Shown: positions 44,651 to 53,516, counted from the first letter of the stretch. The stretch: DNA of 53,589 bases from Bacteroidia bacterium (GCA_021740825.1 JAIOZA010000021.1:1-53589); one strand, 5' to 3'. Numbers and translations: made by a program. Notes: generated by a model not told the origin, from the letters alone.

Positions 44651-45127
44651 ATGAAAAAACGTTTCACTCTAAAAAACATTTCTATTGCATTAATATTTAT
44701 TTTATTAATGATTCAGTCTATCCAGATTGATAAAACAATAGAGCCTGTAAATCCTGCTACCGATTTCATTTCGGTAACTGCTGCAAATACAGAGGTTGCT
44801 GGGTTATTAAAAACAGCTTGTTATGATTGTCATTCTAACCAGCCAACTTATCCTTGGTATACCAATATGGCGCCAGTGTCTTGGTGGATTAAACATCATA
44901 TCAACGAAGGAAGCCAGCATTTGAATTTTTCAATTTGGAGAACTTATTCTGAAAAACGCAAAAATCACAAATTAGAAGAGTGCATTGAAATGATTGAAGA
45001 AGGAGAAATGCCAATGTACTCGTATACATTAATGCACAAAGAAGCAAAATTAGCTGATTCACAAAAACTGCAATTAGTGCAATTTTTTAAGGCTTTAAAA
45101 GGAAACGCCAATTTTGAAAATGATTAA
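44651..45127 (+). CDS. Membrane-anchored haem-binding (cytochrome c-like) protein
   Basis: A 158-residue protein with an N-terminal membrane anchor or uncleaved signal (SIALIFILLMIQSIQI) and a covalent haem attachment motif C57-x-x-C-H61 in ACYDCHSNQPTYPWY. The following NMAPVSWWIKHHINEG and WRTYSEKRKNHKLEEC are typical of the Haem_bd family (PF14376) of Bacteroidota. The distal ligand may be the Met in EEGEMPMYSYTLMH. It would lie in the periplasm, facing outwards from the inner membrane, and needs cytochrome c maturation. Electron partners are unknown and no respiratory genes adjoin it. Confidence 0.87.
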   Translation: MKKRFTLKNISIALIFILLMIQSIQIDKTIEPVNPATDFISVTAANTEVAGLLKTACYDCHSNQPTYPWYTNMAPVSWWIKHHINEGSQHLNFSIWRTYSEKRKNHKLEECIEMIEEGEMPMYSYTLMHKEAKLADSQKLQLVQFFKALKGNANFEND

Positions 45128-45193
45128 TTTGAACTATTGACAATTTTATTGCTTAGCAAAAAACATAATAGCTACTTTTTTTAATTCCAAAAG

Positions 45194-45201
45194 TACCTTT
45201 G
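45194..45201 (+). promoter_or_regulatory. Possible promoter of kbl with long leader
   Basis: TACCTTTG, a perfect TAnnTTTG match, lies 110 nt before the kbl ATG. A second, one-mismatch box (TTAATTTG, 45282-45289) ends 22 nt before the ATG, so either or both could be used. The leader between them shows no recognisable riboswitch. Confidence 0.35.
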
Positions 45202-45311
45202 CTAATAAATTGTTTTGAAGCAAAATTTTGATTTTTACTTTAATATTGCCATTAAAAGTCTATAAAATCAATTAATATTTTTTAATTTGCACTTCATAAA
45301 AACTTAAAACG

Positions 45312-46502
45312 ATGTACGGTAAATTTCAAAACCATTTACAAATTCAGTTAAACGAAATAGAAGAAAACGGTCTGCTAAAAAAAGAACGCATTATCACTAC
45401 GCCTCAAGGCGCAACTGTAAGCGTAAGTGGAGGTAAGGAAGTGATTGTATTTTGCTCGAATAACTATTTAGGATTATCATCTCATCCTAAAGTTATTGAA
45501 GGTGCTAAAAAAGCACTAGATACGCATGGTTTCGGAATGTCTTCTGTACGATTTATTTGTGGTACTCAAGATATTCATAAAACTTTAGAGCAAAAGATTG
45601 CGACTTTTTTAGGGCAAGAAGATACTATTTTATATGCGGCAGCCTTTGATGCAAATGGTGGTGTATTTGAGCCGTTGTTTGGCGAAGAAGATGCAATTAT
45701 TTCTGATGAATTAAATCATGCTTCTATTATTGATGGAGTGCGTTTATGCAAAGCGCAGCGTTACCGTTATAAAAATTGCGATATGCAAGATTTAGAGGAG
45801 CAATTAATAAAGGCACAAGCGCAGCGTTATCGTATAATTGTAACAGATGGTGTATTTAGTATGGACGGTTTTGTAGCTCCTTTAGATAAAATTTGTGACT
45901 TAGCCGACAAATACAATGCTTTGGTTATGGTTGATGAGTGCCATGCTTCCGGATTTATTGGCAAAACAGGTCGTGGTACTATTGAATTAAAAAATGTAAT
46001 GAACCGGGTTGATATAGTCACTGGCACCTTAGGCAAAGCTCTTGGAGGAGCTATGGGTGGATTTACAAGCGGAAAAAAAGAAATTATTGAAATTTTAAGA
46101 CAACGCTCTCGTCCTTATTTATTTTCAAACTCATTAGCGCCAAGTATTGTTGGGGCAAGTATTGCCGTATTTGATATACTAAGCGAAACTACTGCACTGC
46201 GCGATTCGTTAGAGCAAAATATTATCTATTTTAAAACCGGCCTTCGTAAAATTGGATTAGAATTTAAAGAGGGCGATTCGGCAATTGTACCAGTAATGTT
46301 GTATGACGCAAAATTATCACAAGTATTTGCCGATAAATTATTACAAGAAGGTATTTATGTCATTGGCTTCTTTTTCCCAGTAGTTGCAAAAGGGCAAGCT
46401 CGTATCCGTGTTCAATTATCTGCAGCTCATACTAAGGAGCATTTAGATAAGGCTTTAGCTGCTTTTGAGAAGGTTGGAAAAGAATTAGGAGTAATAAAGT
46501 AA
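45312..46502 (+). CDS. kbl: Glycine C-acetyltransferase (2-amino-3-ketobutyrate CoA ligase)
   Basis: A 396-residue PLP enzyme of the alpha-oxoamine synthase family; E. coli Kbl has 398 residues. The PLP lysine is K242 in TGTLGKALGGAMGG; the cofactor-contacting D208 and H211 are in MVDECHASG, and H136 stacks on the ring in ELNHASIIDG. FCSNNYLGLSSHPKVIEGA and GMSSVRFICGTQDIHKTLE match Kbl closely, making it more likely than serine palmitoyltransferase or KBL-like acyl-transferases. It cleaves 2-amino-3-oxobutyrate to glycine and acetyl-CoA in threonine degradation. Threonine dehydrogenase (tdh) is not adjacent. Confidence 0.9.
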   Translation: MYGKFQNHLQIQLNEIEENGLLKKERIITTPQGATVSVSGGKEVIVFCSNNYLGLSSHPKVIEGAKKALDTHGFGMSSVRFICGTQDIHKTLEQKIATFLGQEDTILYAAAFDANGGVFEPLFGEEDAIISDELNHASIIDGVRLCKAQRYRYKNCDMQDLEEQLIKAQAQRYRIIVTDGVFSMDGFVAPLDKICDLADKYNALVMVDECHASGFIGKTGRGTIELKNVMNRVDIVTGTLGKALGGAMGGFTSGKKEIIEILRQRSRPYLFSNSLAPSIVGASIAVFDILSETTALRDSLEQNIIYFKTGLRKIGLEFKEGDSAIVPVMLYDAKLSQVFADKLLQEGIYVIGFFFPVVAKGQARIRVQLSAAHTKEHLDKALAAFEKVGKELGVIK

Positions 46503-46679
46503 CGTGTGTTAAATTCTTAATTTATCTTGTCCCTTATTTTTTACTTCGATAGATAAATGATAAAAAAATACGTAAATCTGTATGTGTTTTTTTTCTTCGG
46601 ACAATAAACTTTATTTTATATATTTAATACGTCAAGTGTTGTATTTTTACTAGTCAATAAATTATTAGAACCAAATTCT

Positions 46680-48743
46680 GTGAAAGAAAAAATTTCTTTA
46701 GAAACTCTTAAAAAAGCATATTCATTAATGTCTACTGCCAAAAGTATGGCGGAGTTATATGAAGCAAATAAAGAAATTACGGCAAAATATGTTCACGCTA
46801 CATCACGCGGACATGAAGCTATTCAGATTGCACTAGGGTTGCAATTATTGCCCCAAGACTTTGTGAGCCCTTATTACCGTGATGATAGCATGCTGTTGAG
46901 TATTGGGATTACTCCTTTCGAGCTCATGTTGCAGTTACTTGCTAAACGTAATGATCCATTTTCTGGAGGAAGAACGTATTACTGCCATCCAAGTTTGAAA
47001 AGAGAGGATATGCCAAAAATTCCTCATCAAAGCAGTGCAACAGGAATGCAGGCGATACCAACAACCGGTATTGCCATGGGCTTGCAATATTTAGAATTAA
47101 ATAATTTACAAAAAGACTTCCAAGGAAAAAATCCAGTAGCTGTTTGCTCTTTAGGAGATGCTAGTTGCACAGAAGGCGAAGTAGCGGAAGCTTTTCAAAT
47201 GGCTACTTTAAAAAAATTGCCTATTTTATATTTAGTGCAAGATAATGAATGGGACATTTCGGCGCATGCTAAAGAAATTCGTTCACAAGATATTACAGAA
47301 TACGCTAAAGGATTTAAAGGATTAGAAACACGCACAATTGATGGAACTGATTTTATTGCATCATACAATACAATTAACGAGTGCCTCGATATTATCCGTA
47401 AAGAGCGGAGACCAATGCTTGTGCACGCTAAGGTGCCATTATTAAATCACCATACATCTGGAGTTAGGAAAGAATGGTATAGAGATGATTTAGAAGAGTG
47501 TTCTAAAAAAGATCCAATACCTCGTTTACGCAACCAATTAATAATTGCAGGGATTGATGTATCCGAAATTAAACTGATAGAGGATGAAGCTACAAACGCA
47601 GTTGCATCAGAATATCAAAAAGCATTGTTAGAGGAAGACCCAAAACCTGAAGACTTATTTTTACATGATTTTGCCCCTACTTCAATTACAGAGGAAAAGG
47701 GCAATAGGGAACCAAATGGCAAAGAAAAAACGGTTATGGTTGACAGTGCTTTATTTGCAATAAGGGAAATTATGGAAAAACATCCTGAGTGCTTATTATA
47801 TGGCCAAGATGTTGGAAAGCGCTTGGGAGGTGTGTTTAGAGAAGCCGCTACATTAGCACAAACTTTTGGAGATAATCGCGTGTTTAATACTCCTATTCAA
47901 GAAGCATTTATTATTGGTAGCACGGTTGGTATGAGCGCTGTTGGACTTAAACCTATTGTAGAAGTTCAGTTTGCAGATTATATTTGGCCGGGCTTAAATC
48001 AATTATTTACTGAAGTAAGTCGTTCGTGCTATTTAAGTAATGGCAAGTGGCCGGTGAGTTGTATTATTCGTGTTCCCATTGGTGCATATGGTAGTGGTGG
48101 CCCATATCATTCAAGTTCAGTAGAAAGTGTGCTTGCTAATATCAAAGGGATTAAAATAGCGTACCCAAGTACTGGTGCTGATTTAAAAGGACTAATGAAA
48201 TCTGCTTACTACGACCCAAACCCTGTTGTAATGTTAGAACATAAAGGATTGTATTGGAGTAAAATAAAAGGTACCGAAGATGCTAAAACTATTGAGCCCG
48301 ACGACGATTATATTATTCCATTTGGCAAAGGCCGATTAGTTCAAGAAGCTATTGAAGACAATATTACTCGCGGAAAGTCTCTAACCATTATTACTTACGG
48401 CATGGGAATTTATTGGGCAAAAAGCGCTGCAAAAAAATTTGATGGTCAAATCGAAATCATTGATTTAAGAACCATTGCTCCTATTGATGAAGAAATGATA
48501 TTTGCAAGCGCTAATAAGCATGGTAAGTGTTTAATTATAACGGAAGAGCCTGTATTTAATGGCTTTGCTCAAAGTATTGCCGCTCGAATCTCTGAAAATT
48601 GCTTTAAAAATTTAGATGCGCCTGTTCGTGTAGTTGGTTCAGAGAATTTACCTGCCATACCATTGAATTCTATTTTAGAGAAAACGATGCTGCCAAATGC
48701 AGATAAAGTAGAAAAAGCAATTGCAGATTTACTAAACTATTAA
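46680..48743 (+). CDS. Fused alpha/beta E1 component of a 2-oxoacid (probably branched-chain) dehydrogenase
   Basis: A 687-residue single-chain E1. Residues 1-335 form the alpha part with the thiamine-diphosphate motif starting GDASCTEGEVAEAF (159-172) and ending at N189, where the usual GDG reads GDA. Residues 350-687 are the beta part (LLYGQDVGKRLGGVFREA, NTPIQEAFIIGSTVG, AYGSGGPYHSSSVES, EHKGLYW). It should decarboxylate 2-oxo acids such as those from Val, Leu and Ile and pass the acyl group to lipoyl E2. E2 and E3 genes are not adjacent. The start is GTG; there is no ATG upstream in frame near the conserved N-terminus. Confidence 0.88.
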   Translation: MKEKISLETLKKAYSLMSTAKSMAELYEANKEITAKYVHATSRGHEAIQIALGLQLLPQDFVSPYYRDDSMLLSIGITPFELMLQLLAKRNDPFSGGRTYYCHPSLKREDMPKIPHQSSATGMQAIPTTGIAMGLQYLELNNLQKDFQGKNPVAVCSLGDASCTEGEVAEAFQMATLKKLPILYLVQDNEWDISAHAKEIRSQDITEYAKGFKGLETRTIDGTDFIASYNTINECLDIIRKERRPMLVHAKVPLLNHHTSGVRKEWYRDDLEECSKKDPIPRLRNQLIIAGIDVSEIKLIEDEATNAVASEYQKALLEEDPKPEDLFLHDFAPTSITEEKGNREPNGKEKTVMVDSALFAIREIMEKHPECLLYGQDVGKRLGGVFREAATLAQTFGDNRVFNTPIQEAFIIGSTVGMSAVGLKPIVEVQFADYIWPGLNQLFTEVSRSCYLSNGKWPVSCIIRVPIGAYGSGGPYHSSSVESVLANIKGIKIAYPSTGADLKGLMKSAYYDPNPVVMLEHKGLYWSKIKGTEDAKTIEPDDDYIIPFGKGRLVQEAIEDNITRGKSLTIITYGMGIYWAKSAAKKFDGQIEIIDLRTIAPIDEEMIFASANKHGKCLIITEEPVFNGFAQSIAARISENCFKNLDAPVRVVGSENLPAIPLNSILEKTMLPNADKVEKAIADLLNY

Positions 48744-48789
48744 CCAATGGTTATTAGAGCGTGAGTGGTGGTTTTTATAGATTGCAGAT

Positions 48790-48815
48790 AAAAACCCCCT
48801 TTATCAAAGTAGGGT
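48790..48815 (-). terminator. Terminator between convergent E1 and lytic transglycosylase genes
   Basis: On the minus strand ACCC-TA-CTTT-GAT-AAAG-GG-GGGT folds into a hairpin with one internal mismatch, followed by a T tract (TTTTTATC). It begins 5 bp after the minus-strand stop codon. Confidence 0.65.
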
Positions 48816-48819
48816 AACT

Positions 48820-50331
48820 TTAAGAAACTAATTTTATTTTTTGACCAAGTAATAATTGTGGGTTTTTTTTGAGGCCATTAATTTCTATCAATTTGTTCAC
48901 ACTAATTCCATATTTTTTTGAGATTCCATACAAGGTCTCACCTTTCTTTACTTTATGAATTTTTAAAGTACTGGTTGTATTATTTTCTGCTAATTTAATG
49001 GTTGTGTCTTTTTTTGAATTGGATGCAACATTCGTTTCTGGTTCTTTTGGAGCATCTGATTTTGAAATTGCGGGCTGAGTTATGACATCTTGTTTTACAT
49101 AAACAATTAACTTCTTGCCCGCCTTAACTCCTTTTTTACCAATATAATTCCATGATTTTAAATCAGCAATGGTAACGCCATATTTTCGGGCAATCGTACT
49201 AAGCTTTTCCTTATTTCTAACTGTATGAATTTTTTGAACTTCCTTAACAGCAACCGTGCTTTCTGAAGCCACTAACTGTTGAGATTTGATAGCTGCATAA
49301 ATTTCTGTTTCATTAGAAATAAAAGTTCCAATTTTAGCTTTTGGAAGCGTTAAGCTATTTCCACCAGAAGGAATCATTCCTTTTCGGTATTGAGGATTAA
49401 AGTAAATAATATCTTCTACAGACACATCTAGCGCCGCAGAAATTTGATCAAAAGTCATTGGCTCTTTTAAAACAGCCGTATCAACTTCAAAATAAGTTTT
49501 ACGGGGAGAAGCCGCATAAATATTATGTTCAGCTGGATAATTCATGACGTAATTTGCAGCAATAAAGGCAGGCACATACGCTTGTGTTTCTGTTGGTAAA
49601 AACGGGCGAATTTCCCAATATGTTTTTTTACCACCGCTTCTGCGTATTGCTTTGCTAATGGTTCCGGGCCCTGCATTGTATGCTGCTAAAACCATTTGCC
49701 AATCACCAAACATACCATATAAGCTTTTTAAATACTCTGCTGCTGCCTCAGTAGCTTTATACACATTGGAGCGTTCGTCTATATAGGACGTAACATTTAA
49801 ACCGTACATTTTTCCAGTAGGATACATAAATTGCCATAATCCCGTTGCTCCACATTTAGATCGTGCAATAGGATTAAGAGCAGACTCAATAACTGCTAAA
49901 TGTTTTAATTCTAACGGAATATTATGCCTGTCAAATACTTCTTCAAACATGGGGTAATATAATTGCGACAATCCCATCACCCTACTAACTAATTGACGTT
50001 TACGCACAGCGTATAGTTCTATAAAACCCTTAACGTGAGGATTATAAACCAAGTCAAAAGGAGAGTTGGCATCTAATTTTGCTAGTCGGCTTTCATATAC
50101 AAAATCTTCAAAGCGAGGCACACTGTCTTCAGCATACTTGTATTTATTAACTTTAGGATAAACAGGTTTTAAAAGCGCTTTTTCAAGCACCTTTTGGTTA
50201 GCTAAACTATCTAGCATAGCAGCCACCGGATTATCAGTCATTGTAACCGTATTTTGCGCAAACAATTTACTGATAAACAAAACTGACACTATAAGTGTTG
50301 TGTTGAGTATATGTTTTGATAAGTTAACCAT
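48820..50331 (-). CDS. mltD: Lytic transglycosylase with two LysM domains (MltD-like)
   Basis: A 503-residue exported enzyme: signal peptide ending LFISKLFAQ, SLT domain with catalytic Glu in HLAVIESALNP and the motifs GATGLWQFM and LAAYNAGPGTI, then two LysM peptidoglycan-binding repeats (IHTVRNKEKLSTIARKYGV near residue 370; HKVKKGETLYGISKKYGIS near 455). It cuts glycan strands with 1,6-anhydro ring formation. The open frame reaches an ATG at 50358, nine codons earlier; the start at 50331 gives a more normal signal peptide, but the longer form is not excluded. Confidence 0.92.
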   Translation of the reverse strand: MVNLSKHILNTTLIVSVLFISKLFAQNTVTMTDNPVAAMLDSLANQKVLEKALLKPVYPKVNKYKYAEDSVPRFEDFVYESRLAKLDANSPFDLVYNPHVKGFIELYAVRKRQLVSRVMGLSQLYYPMFEEVFDRHNIPLELKHLAVIESALNPIARSKCGATGLWQFMYPTGKMYGLNVTSYIDERSNVYKATEAAAEYLKSLYGMFGDWQMVLAAYNAGPGTISKAIRRSGGKKTYWEIRPFLPTETQAYVPAFIAANYVMNYPAEHNIYAASPRKTYFEVDTAVLKEPMTFDQISAALDVSVEDIIYFNPQYRKGMIPSGGNSLTLPKAKIGTFISNETEIYAAIKSQQLVASESTVAVKEVQKIHTVRNKEKLSTIARKYGVTIADLKSWNYIGKKGVKAGKKLIVYVKQDVITQPAISKSDAPKEPETNVASNSKKDTTIKLAENNTTSTLKIHKVKKGETLYGISKKYGISVNKLIEINGLKKNPQLLLGQKIKLVS

Positions 50332-50448
50332 CGTGTTTGTTTTTATAATGTAACGCAATGTTTTAGAAAAGGTTACAATAAATTTTTATTCCTATTTACA
50401 AGTATAAAAAATAATAATAATAAATAAAAATTAAAGTAGTTTAATTTT

Positions 50449-50456
50449 TAACTTTA
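50449..50456 (+). promoter_or_regulatory. Probable -7 box of the SCO operon
   Basis: TAACTTTA matches TAnnTTTG at seven of eight positions and ends 4 nt before the GTG start at 50461. No clear -33 TTTG. Confidence 0.35.
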
Positions 50457-50460
50457 CAAT

Positions 50461-50895
50461 GTGAAAAACAAAAGCGAAGAAACTAAAGAGTACTTTGAAC
50501 GAAGTATCTTATTAGTGATTGTAGTTGCAGGTTCGGGTATTTTTTTAGACTGGCTAAGTATAACATGGTTACTAGATGTAAATCCTTGGGGTACAGCTAC
50601 TGCAATACCTGGTTTAATGCTTACGCTGCAGGGCATCTGGTTAATTGTAAATCCTTTTGCGGTGATCTACGAAGATAGGTTTGAAATAAAACAGTCGCTG
50701 TTATATAATAAAGAATTTTTTTATCTAGATGCTAAATCTATTGATGATAAAAAAACTCACTCCGTACAAATAATATATAATGATGGCGATTTAGAAAATC
50801 TTCCTTTATTAGGAATGAGAGCTTCTCATAAACAATTGTTTAAAGATAGGCTTAAAGAGAAAATAGCTGAGAGTGTTAAACATAGAGATTTTTAA
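50461..50895 (+). CDS. Small two-helix membrane protein, first gene of the SCO operon
   Basis: A 144-residue protein I do not recognise. Two hydrophobic segments at about residues 17-38 and 45-66 are followed by a cytoplasmic domain with strand-rich spacing (VIYEDRFEIKQSLLYNKEFFYL, then a short helix SHKQLFKDRLKEKIAE) resembling a PH-like or STM3941-like protein. It begins with GTG because the overlapping ATG at 50459 is followed at once by a stop. It is 21 bp before the first SCO-related gene and probably shares its mRNA, but any part in copper or oxidase assembly is guesswork. Confidence 0.6.
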   Translation: MKNKSEETKEYFERSILLVIVVAGSGIFLDWLSITWLLDVNPWGTATAIPGLMLTLQGIWLIVNPFAVIYEDRFEIKQSLLYNKEFFYLDAKSIDDKKTHSVQIIYNDGDLENLPLLGMRASHKQLFKDRLKEKIAESVKHRDF

Positions 50896-50916
50896 AAACA
50901 AATTAATTACATCCCC

Positions 50917-51585
50917 ATGAAGAATAAAAAACTTATTTTTTTTCTAATTCTTTTGTTTCCGGCTTTATTTAAAATTATTTTAGAATTTACGACTATCAAT
51001 TCTAGAAAATTACCCCATTACGGACCAAAAGAGTTGGCAGGGAAAGATACAGTATTTTACAAAGTGACTTCAGACTTTAAAAGTTTACCCTCGCTTTCCG
51101 CTAATACTATCGAATTACAAAATCTAAAATTAGATACCGTAAACTTTCCGTTGTATGCCGTTTGTTTTATAAAACACAGTTACAAAAAAGATGACTACAG
51201 AATGGCTGGTTTAACGGAATATGCCCAATACAAAAAAGATAAGATAAAATTAATACCTTTTGTTATCATTACTCCTTGTGATAGTGTTAGCGACTCAACT
51301 TGTTTACGTGAAATGCAGCAGCTATCTGTTGGCAATAAAAATATTTATAATTATTATTGGAATTCATCAACTTTTGATAGTTTAAATGTAACCTATTTTA
51401 AAGAAAAACCAATTTATGTAGATTATAGTTTTTTTGTTTTAGTAGATAAAAACAGAAATATTAGAGGTTATTACGATGGTAGATATGTATCTGAAATAAA
51501 AAGATTAACAGAAGAATATCAGCATTTGAGAATGAAGGAAGAAAAACAAAATGTAATTAACTTAAACAAAATTGAAACTAAATGA
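50917..51585 (+). CDS. SCO-related thioredoxin-fold protein without copper ligands
   Basis: A 222-residue protein with an N-terminal membrane anchor (LIFFLILLFPALFKIILEF). It aligns with the SCO protein encoded next to it at both ends: PHYGPKELAG against PIIGEKKLAG, and FVLVDKNRNIRGYYDGRY against FILVDAQKRIRGFYDGTD. The CxxxC pair and the histidine before the second block are missing (the latter position reads D/Y). It is therefore a probable tandem-duplicate SCO or thioredoxin-fold protein that has lost metal binding. The stop overlaps the SCO start by 4 bp (ATGA), so the two products are made together, perhaps as partners. Confidence 0.7.
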   Translation: MKNKKLIFFLILLFPALFKIILEFTTINSRKLPHYGPKELAGKDTVFYKVTSDFKSLPSLSANTIELQNLKLDTVNFPLYAVCFIKHSYKKDDYRMAGLTEYAQYKKDKIKLIPFVIITPCDSVSDSTCLREMQQLSVGNKNIYNYYWNSSTFDSLNVTYFKEKPIYVDYSFFVLVDKNRNIRGYYDGRYVSEIKRLTEEYQHLRMKEEKQNVINLNKIETK

Positions 51586-52211
51586 TCGTAAGGTTTTCTA
51601 TACTATTTTTAGCACTACTCGTTTTTAGTTGTACTGAGCAGTCCGTTAAAACAAACAAATTACTATTACCCATTATTGGCGAAAAAAAATTAGCCGGTGT
51701 TGAAGGCACTGATACTATTTATCATGCCATACAACCATTTTCATTTATTAATCAATTTCATGATACAGTAACCGAAAAGGTTATTGAAAATAAAATTTAT
51801 GTGGCAGATTTTTTCTTTGCTACTTGCCAAAGTATTTGTCCTAAAATGAGTTCGCAATTAGTACATGTGCAAACTGCTTTTAAAAACGATAAAGATGTAT
51901 TGATTTTATCTCACACCGTAAATCCATTGCACGACACGGCAGAAGTATTAAACGGCTATGCTCAAAGTTATGGTGCTATAAAAAACAAATGGCATTTTTT
52001 AACGGGCAATAAAAAGGCAATCTATGATTTGGCGCGATATAGCTATTTAGTAAATGCTTTGGAAGAAGATGGAAGCGCTGAAGGTTTTTTACATAGCGAA
52101 TTATTTATTTTAGTTGATGCACAAAAACGGATTCGTGGATTTTATGATGGCACTGACAGCGTGGCGGTGGTGAAATTAATTTCGGACATTACACTTTTAA
52201 AACAGGAATAA
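51582..52211 (+). CDS. SCO1/SenC family copper-binding lipoprotein
   Basis: A 209-residue lipoprotein with a lipobox-like VFSC (Cys17). The thioredoxin fold has copper-ligating C82 and C86 (FFFATCQSICPKM) and H171 (FLHSELFIL), all three ligands of the SCO family. ILSHTVNPLHDTAEVL is the usual central segment. SCO proteins deliver copper to, or reduce, the CuA site of cytochrome c oxidase. No oxidase gene is adjacent. It overlaps the preceding degenerate copy by 4 bp and shares one base (TAATG) with the TM2 gene that follows. Confidence 0.92.
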   Translation: MIVRFSILFLALLVFSCTEQSVKTNKLLLPIIGEKKLAGVEGTDTIYHAIQPFSFINQFHDTVTEKVIENKIYVADFFFATCQSICPKMSSQLVHVQTAFKNDKDVLILSHTVNPLHDTAEVLNGYAQSYGAIKNKWHFLTGNKKAIYDLARYSYLVNALEEDGSAEGFLHSELFILVDAQKRIRGFYDGTDSVAVVKLISDITLLKQE

Positions 52212-52618
52212 TGAAATACATGTTGTTGGTAGTTTTTTATTTAATGACATCAACGTTATTTTCCAAAAATAAAGTAGTTACTATTCATTATTTAGATAGT
52301 GCCTCAGCCATTATATATTCAGAAAAAATAGCTCTGAACGACAAAAAGCCAAATCCAATTTTTCAATTATTTAAAAAAAAACAACGCTTAAATAAACGTA
52401 TTACAGCGGCAGTATTAGCCTTTCCGTTTCCGTTTGGCATTGTTGGTTTGCACCGCATTTATTTAGGAACCAAGCCACATGTGCCAGTAGTATATATTGC
52501 AAGTTTGGGTGGTGTATTTGGCCTTTTACCTTTTATTGATTTTTGCGCCATAACTTTTGGTAAAAACTTTGATGCTTGCCGAGATAACGGCAATGTATTT
52601 ATGTGGGTAAAAGAATAA
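52211..52618 (+). CDS. TM2-domain protein
   Basis: A 135-residue protein. A signal peptide or first helix (MKYMLLVVFYLMTSTLFSK) is followed by a polar segment and then a TM2 domain: GIVGLHRIYLGTKPHVPVVYIAS, GGVFGLLPFIDF, the family's G-x-x-G-x-HR-x-YLG and D-F signature. TM2 proteins are small two-helix membrane proteins of unclear role. Here it is the last gene of the SCO operon; the last residues contain the only two further cysteines of interest, one in FDACRDNG. Confidence 0.78.
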   Translation: MKYMLLVVFYLMTSTLFSKNKVVTIHYLDSASAIIYSEKIALNDKKPNPIFQLFKKKQRLNKRITAAVLAFPFPFGIVGLHRIYLGTKPHVPVVYIASLGGVFGLLPFIDFCAITFGKNFDACRDNGNVFMWVKE

Positions 52619-52949
52619 AAGTAAAATTTATTTTTAATAATAAAGTTGCACTCCGTTTTTAAAATATAATACAAAATTAAACTATCTCTGAAATCAAAAG
52701 TACCAATAACAGTAATTCTATTTTCTGTTACTTAATTAGTAATTCAATAATAAACTTGATTTCCTATATTTACAATCAACCTTGCTGAACCTAAATTTGA
52801 GTATATTTACTAAGCAGTAGAAATGAAAAAAGCACCTCAATATAAAATATTTATTTTGCTTGGGGTGATAAAGTCACCTATATAAGTAAGTTATGCGGCA
52901 TGCTTTAGAAGAAACCATTCACTTGAAACAGCCTAATTGAGAACGAGAT
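52619..52949. other. 331-bp intergenic region with promoter-like box, 20-codon ORF and strong hairpin
   Basis: AT-rich DNA without a recognisable gene. A perfect -7 box TAAATTTG is at 52792-52799. An ATG at 52823 opens a 20-codon ORF (MKKAPQYKIFILLGVIKSPI) with no clear ribosome site. Overlapping it is a long hairpin at 52833-52867: CACCTCAA pairs with TTGGGGTG (one wobble) and the inner AAAATA with TATTTT. On the minus strand the hairpin is followed by CTTTTTTC, as in a terminator, yet no minus-strand gene lies upstream of it. A TAACAG/CTGTTA pair occurs at about 52709-52732. Confidence 0.5.
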
Positions 52950-53516
52950 ATGATTGAAATAAAAAAATATTTCCAAAAAATGGGTGCTATTTCTGAAAAA
53001 GATTGGGACTTCTTTTCATCTAAACTTGTAAGACGTGAATTTGCCAAAAATTCAATAATTTTAAAAGTAGGTCATAAAGAAAAATACTTATCTTTTATAG
53101 AGAAGGGAATTGTTAGAAAATGTATTCCACAAGAATTTGATGATTTAACTTTTGAATTTGCATTCGTCAATAATTTTGTGTCCGCATATGATTTTTTCTT
53201 GACACAAGAACCATCAACTTACCAATTAGAAACCTTAACAGACACTATACTCTGGAGCGTATCGTATAATGACTTAGAAATAATTTATGACAATACGGAA
53301 ATTGGTAATACAATAGGAAGATTGGCAAGCGAAGACCTGTTTATGAAAAAATCTAAGCGAGAATTATCTTTATTAATCCAATCTGCCCAGGAACGTTATT
53401 TGAACTTGTTTACAGAACAGCCTGAATTGTTGCAATTTATTCCATTAAAATATATAGCCTCTTATATTGGAGTAACGCCACAGGCACTAAGTAGAATAAG
53501 GAAACGTATTTCTTAA
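52950..53516 (+). CDS. Crp/Fnr-family transcriptional regulator
   Basis: A 188-residue protein with an N-terminal cyclic-nucleotide-binding-like barrel (KNSIILKVGHKEKYLSFIEKGIVRK) and a short C-terminal winged helix with the recognition region IPLKYIASYIGVTPQALSRIRK. The phosphate-binding cassette residues needed for cAMP are not evident, as is usual in Bacteroidota members of this group, so the ligand is unknown. The ATG at 52950 follows a purine-rich GAGAACGAGAT. A gene starting at about 53582 is possibly its target; that is inference from position. Confidence 0.88.
   Translation: MIEIKKYFQKMGAISEKDWDFFSSKLVRREFAKNSIILKVGHKEKYLSFIEKGIVRKCIPQEFDDLTFEFAFVNNFVSAYDFFLTQEPSTYQLETLTDTILWSVSYNDLEIIYDNTEIGNTIGRLASEDLFMKKSKRELSLLIQSAQERYLNLFTEQPELLQFIPLKYIASYIGVTPQALSRIRKRIS

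Noticed and set aside
45202-45311. Riboswitch in the 110-nt leader before kbl (glycine or threonine related)
   Set aside because: The leader is AT-rich with no conserved GG-rich glycine aptamer core or attenuator hairpin.
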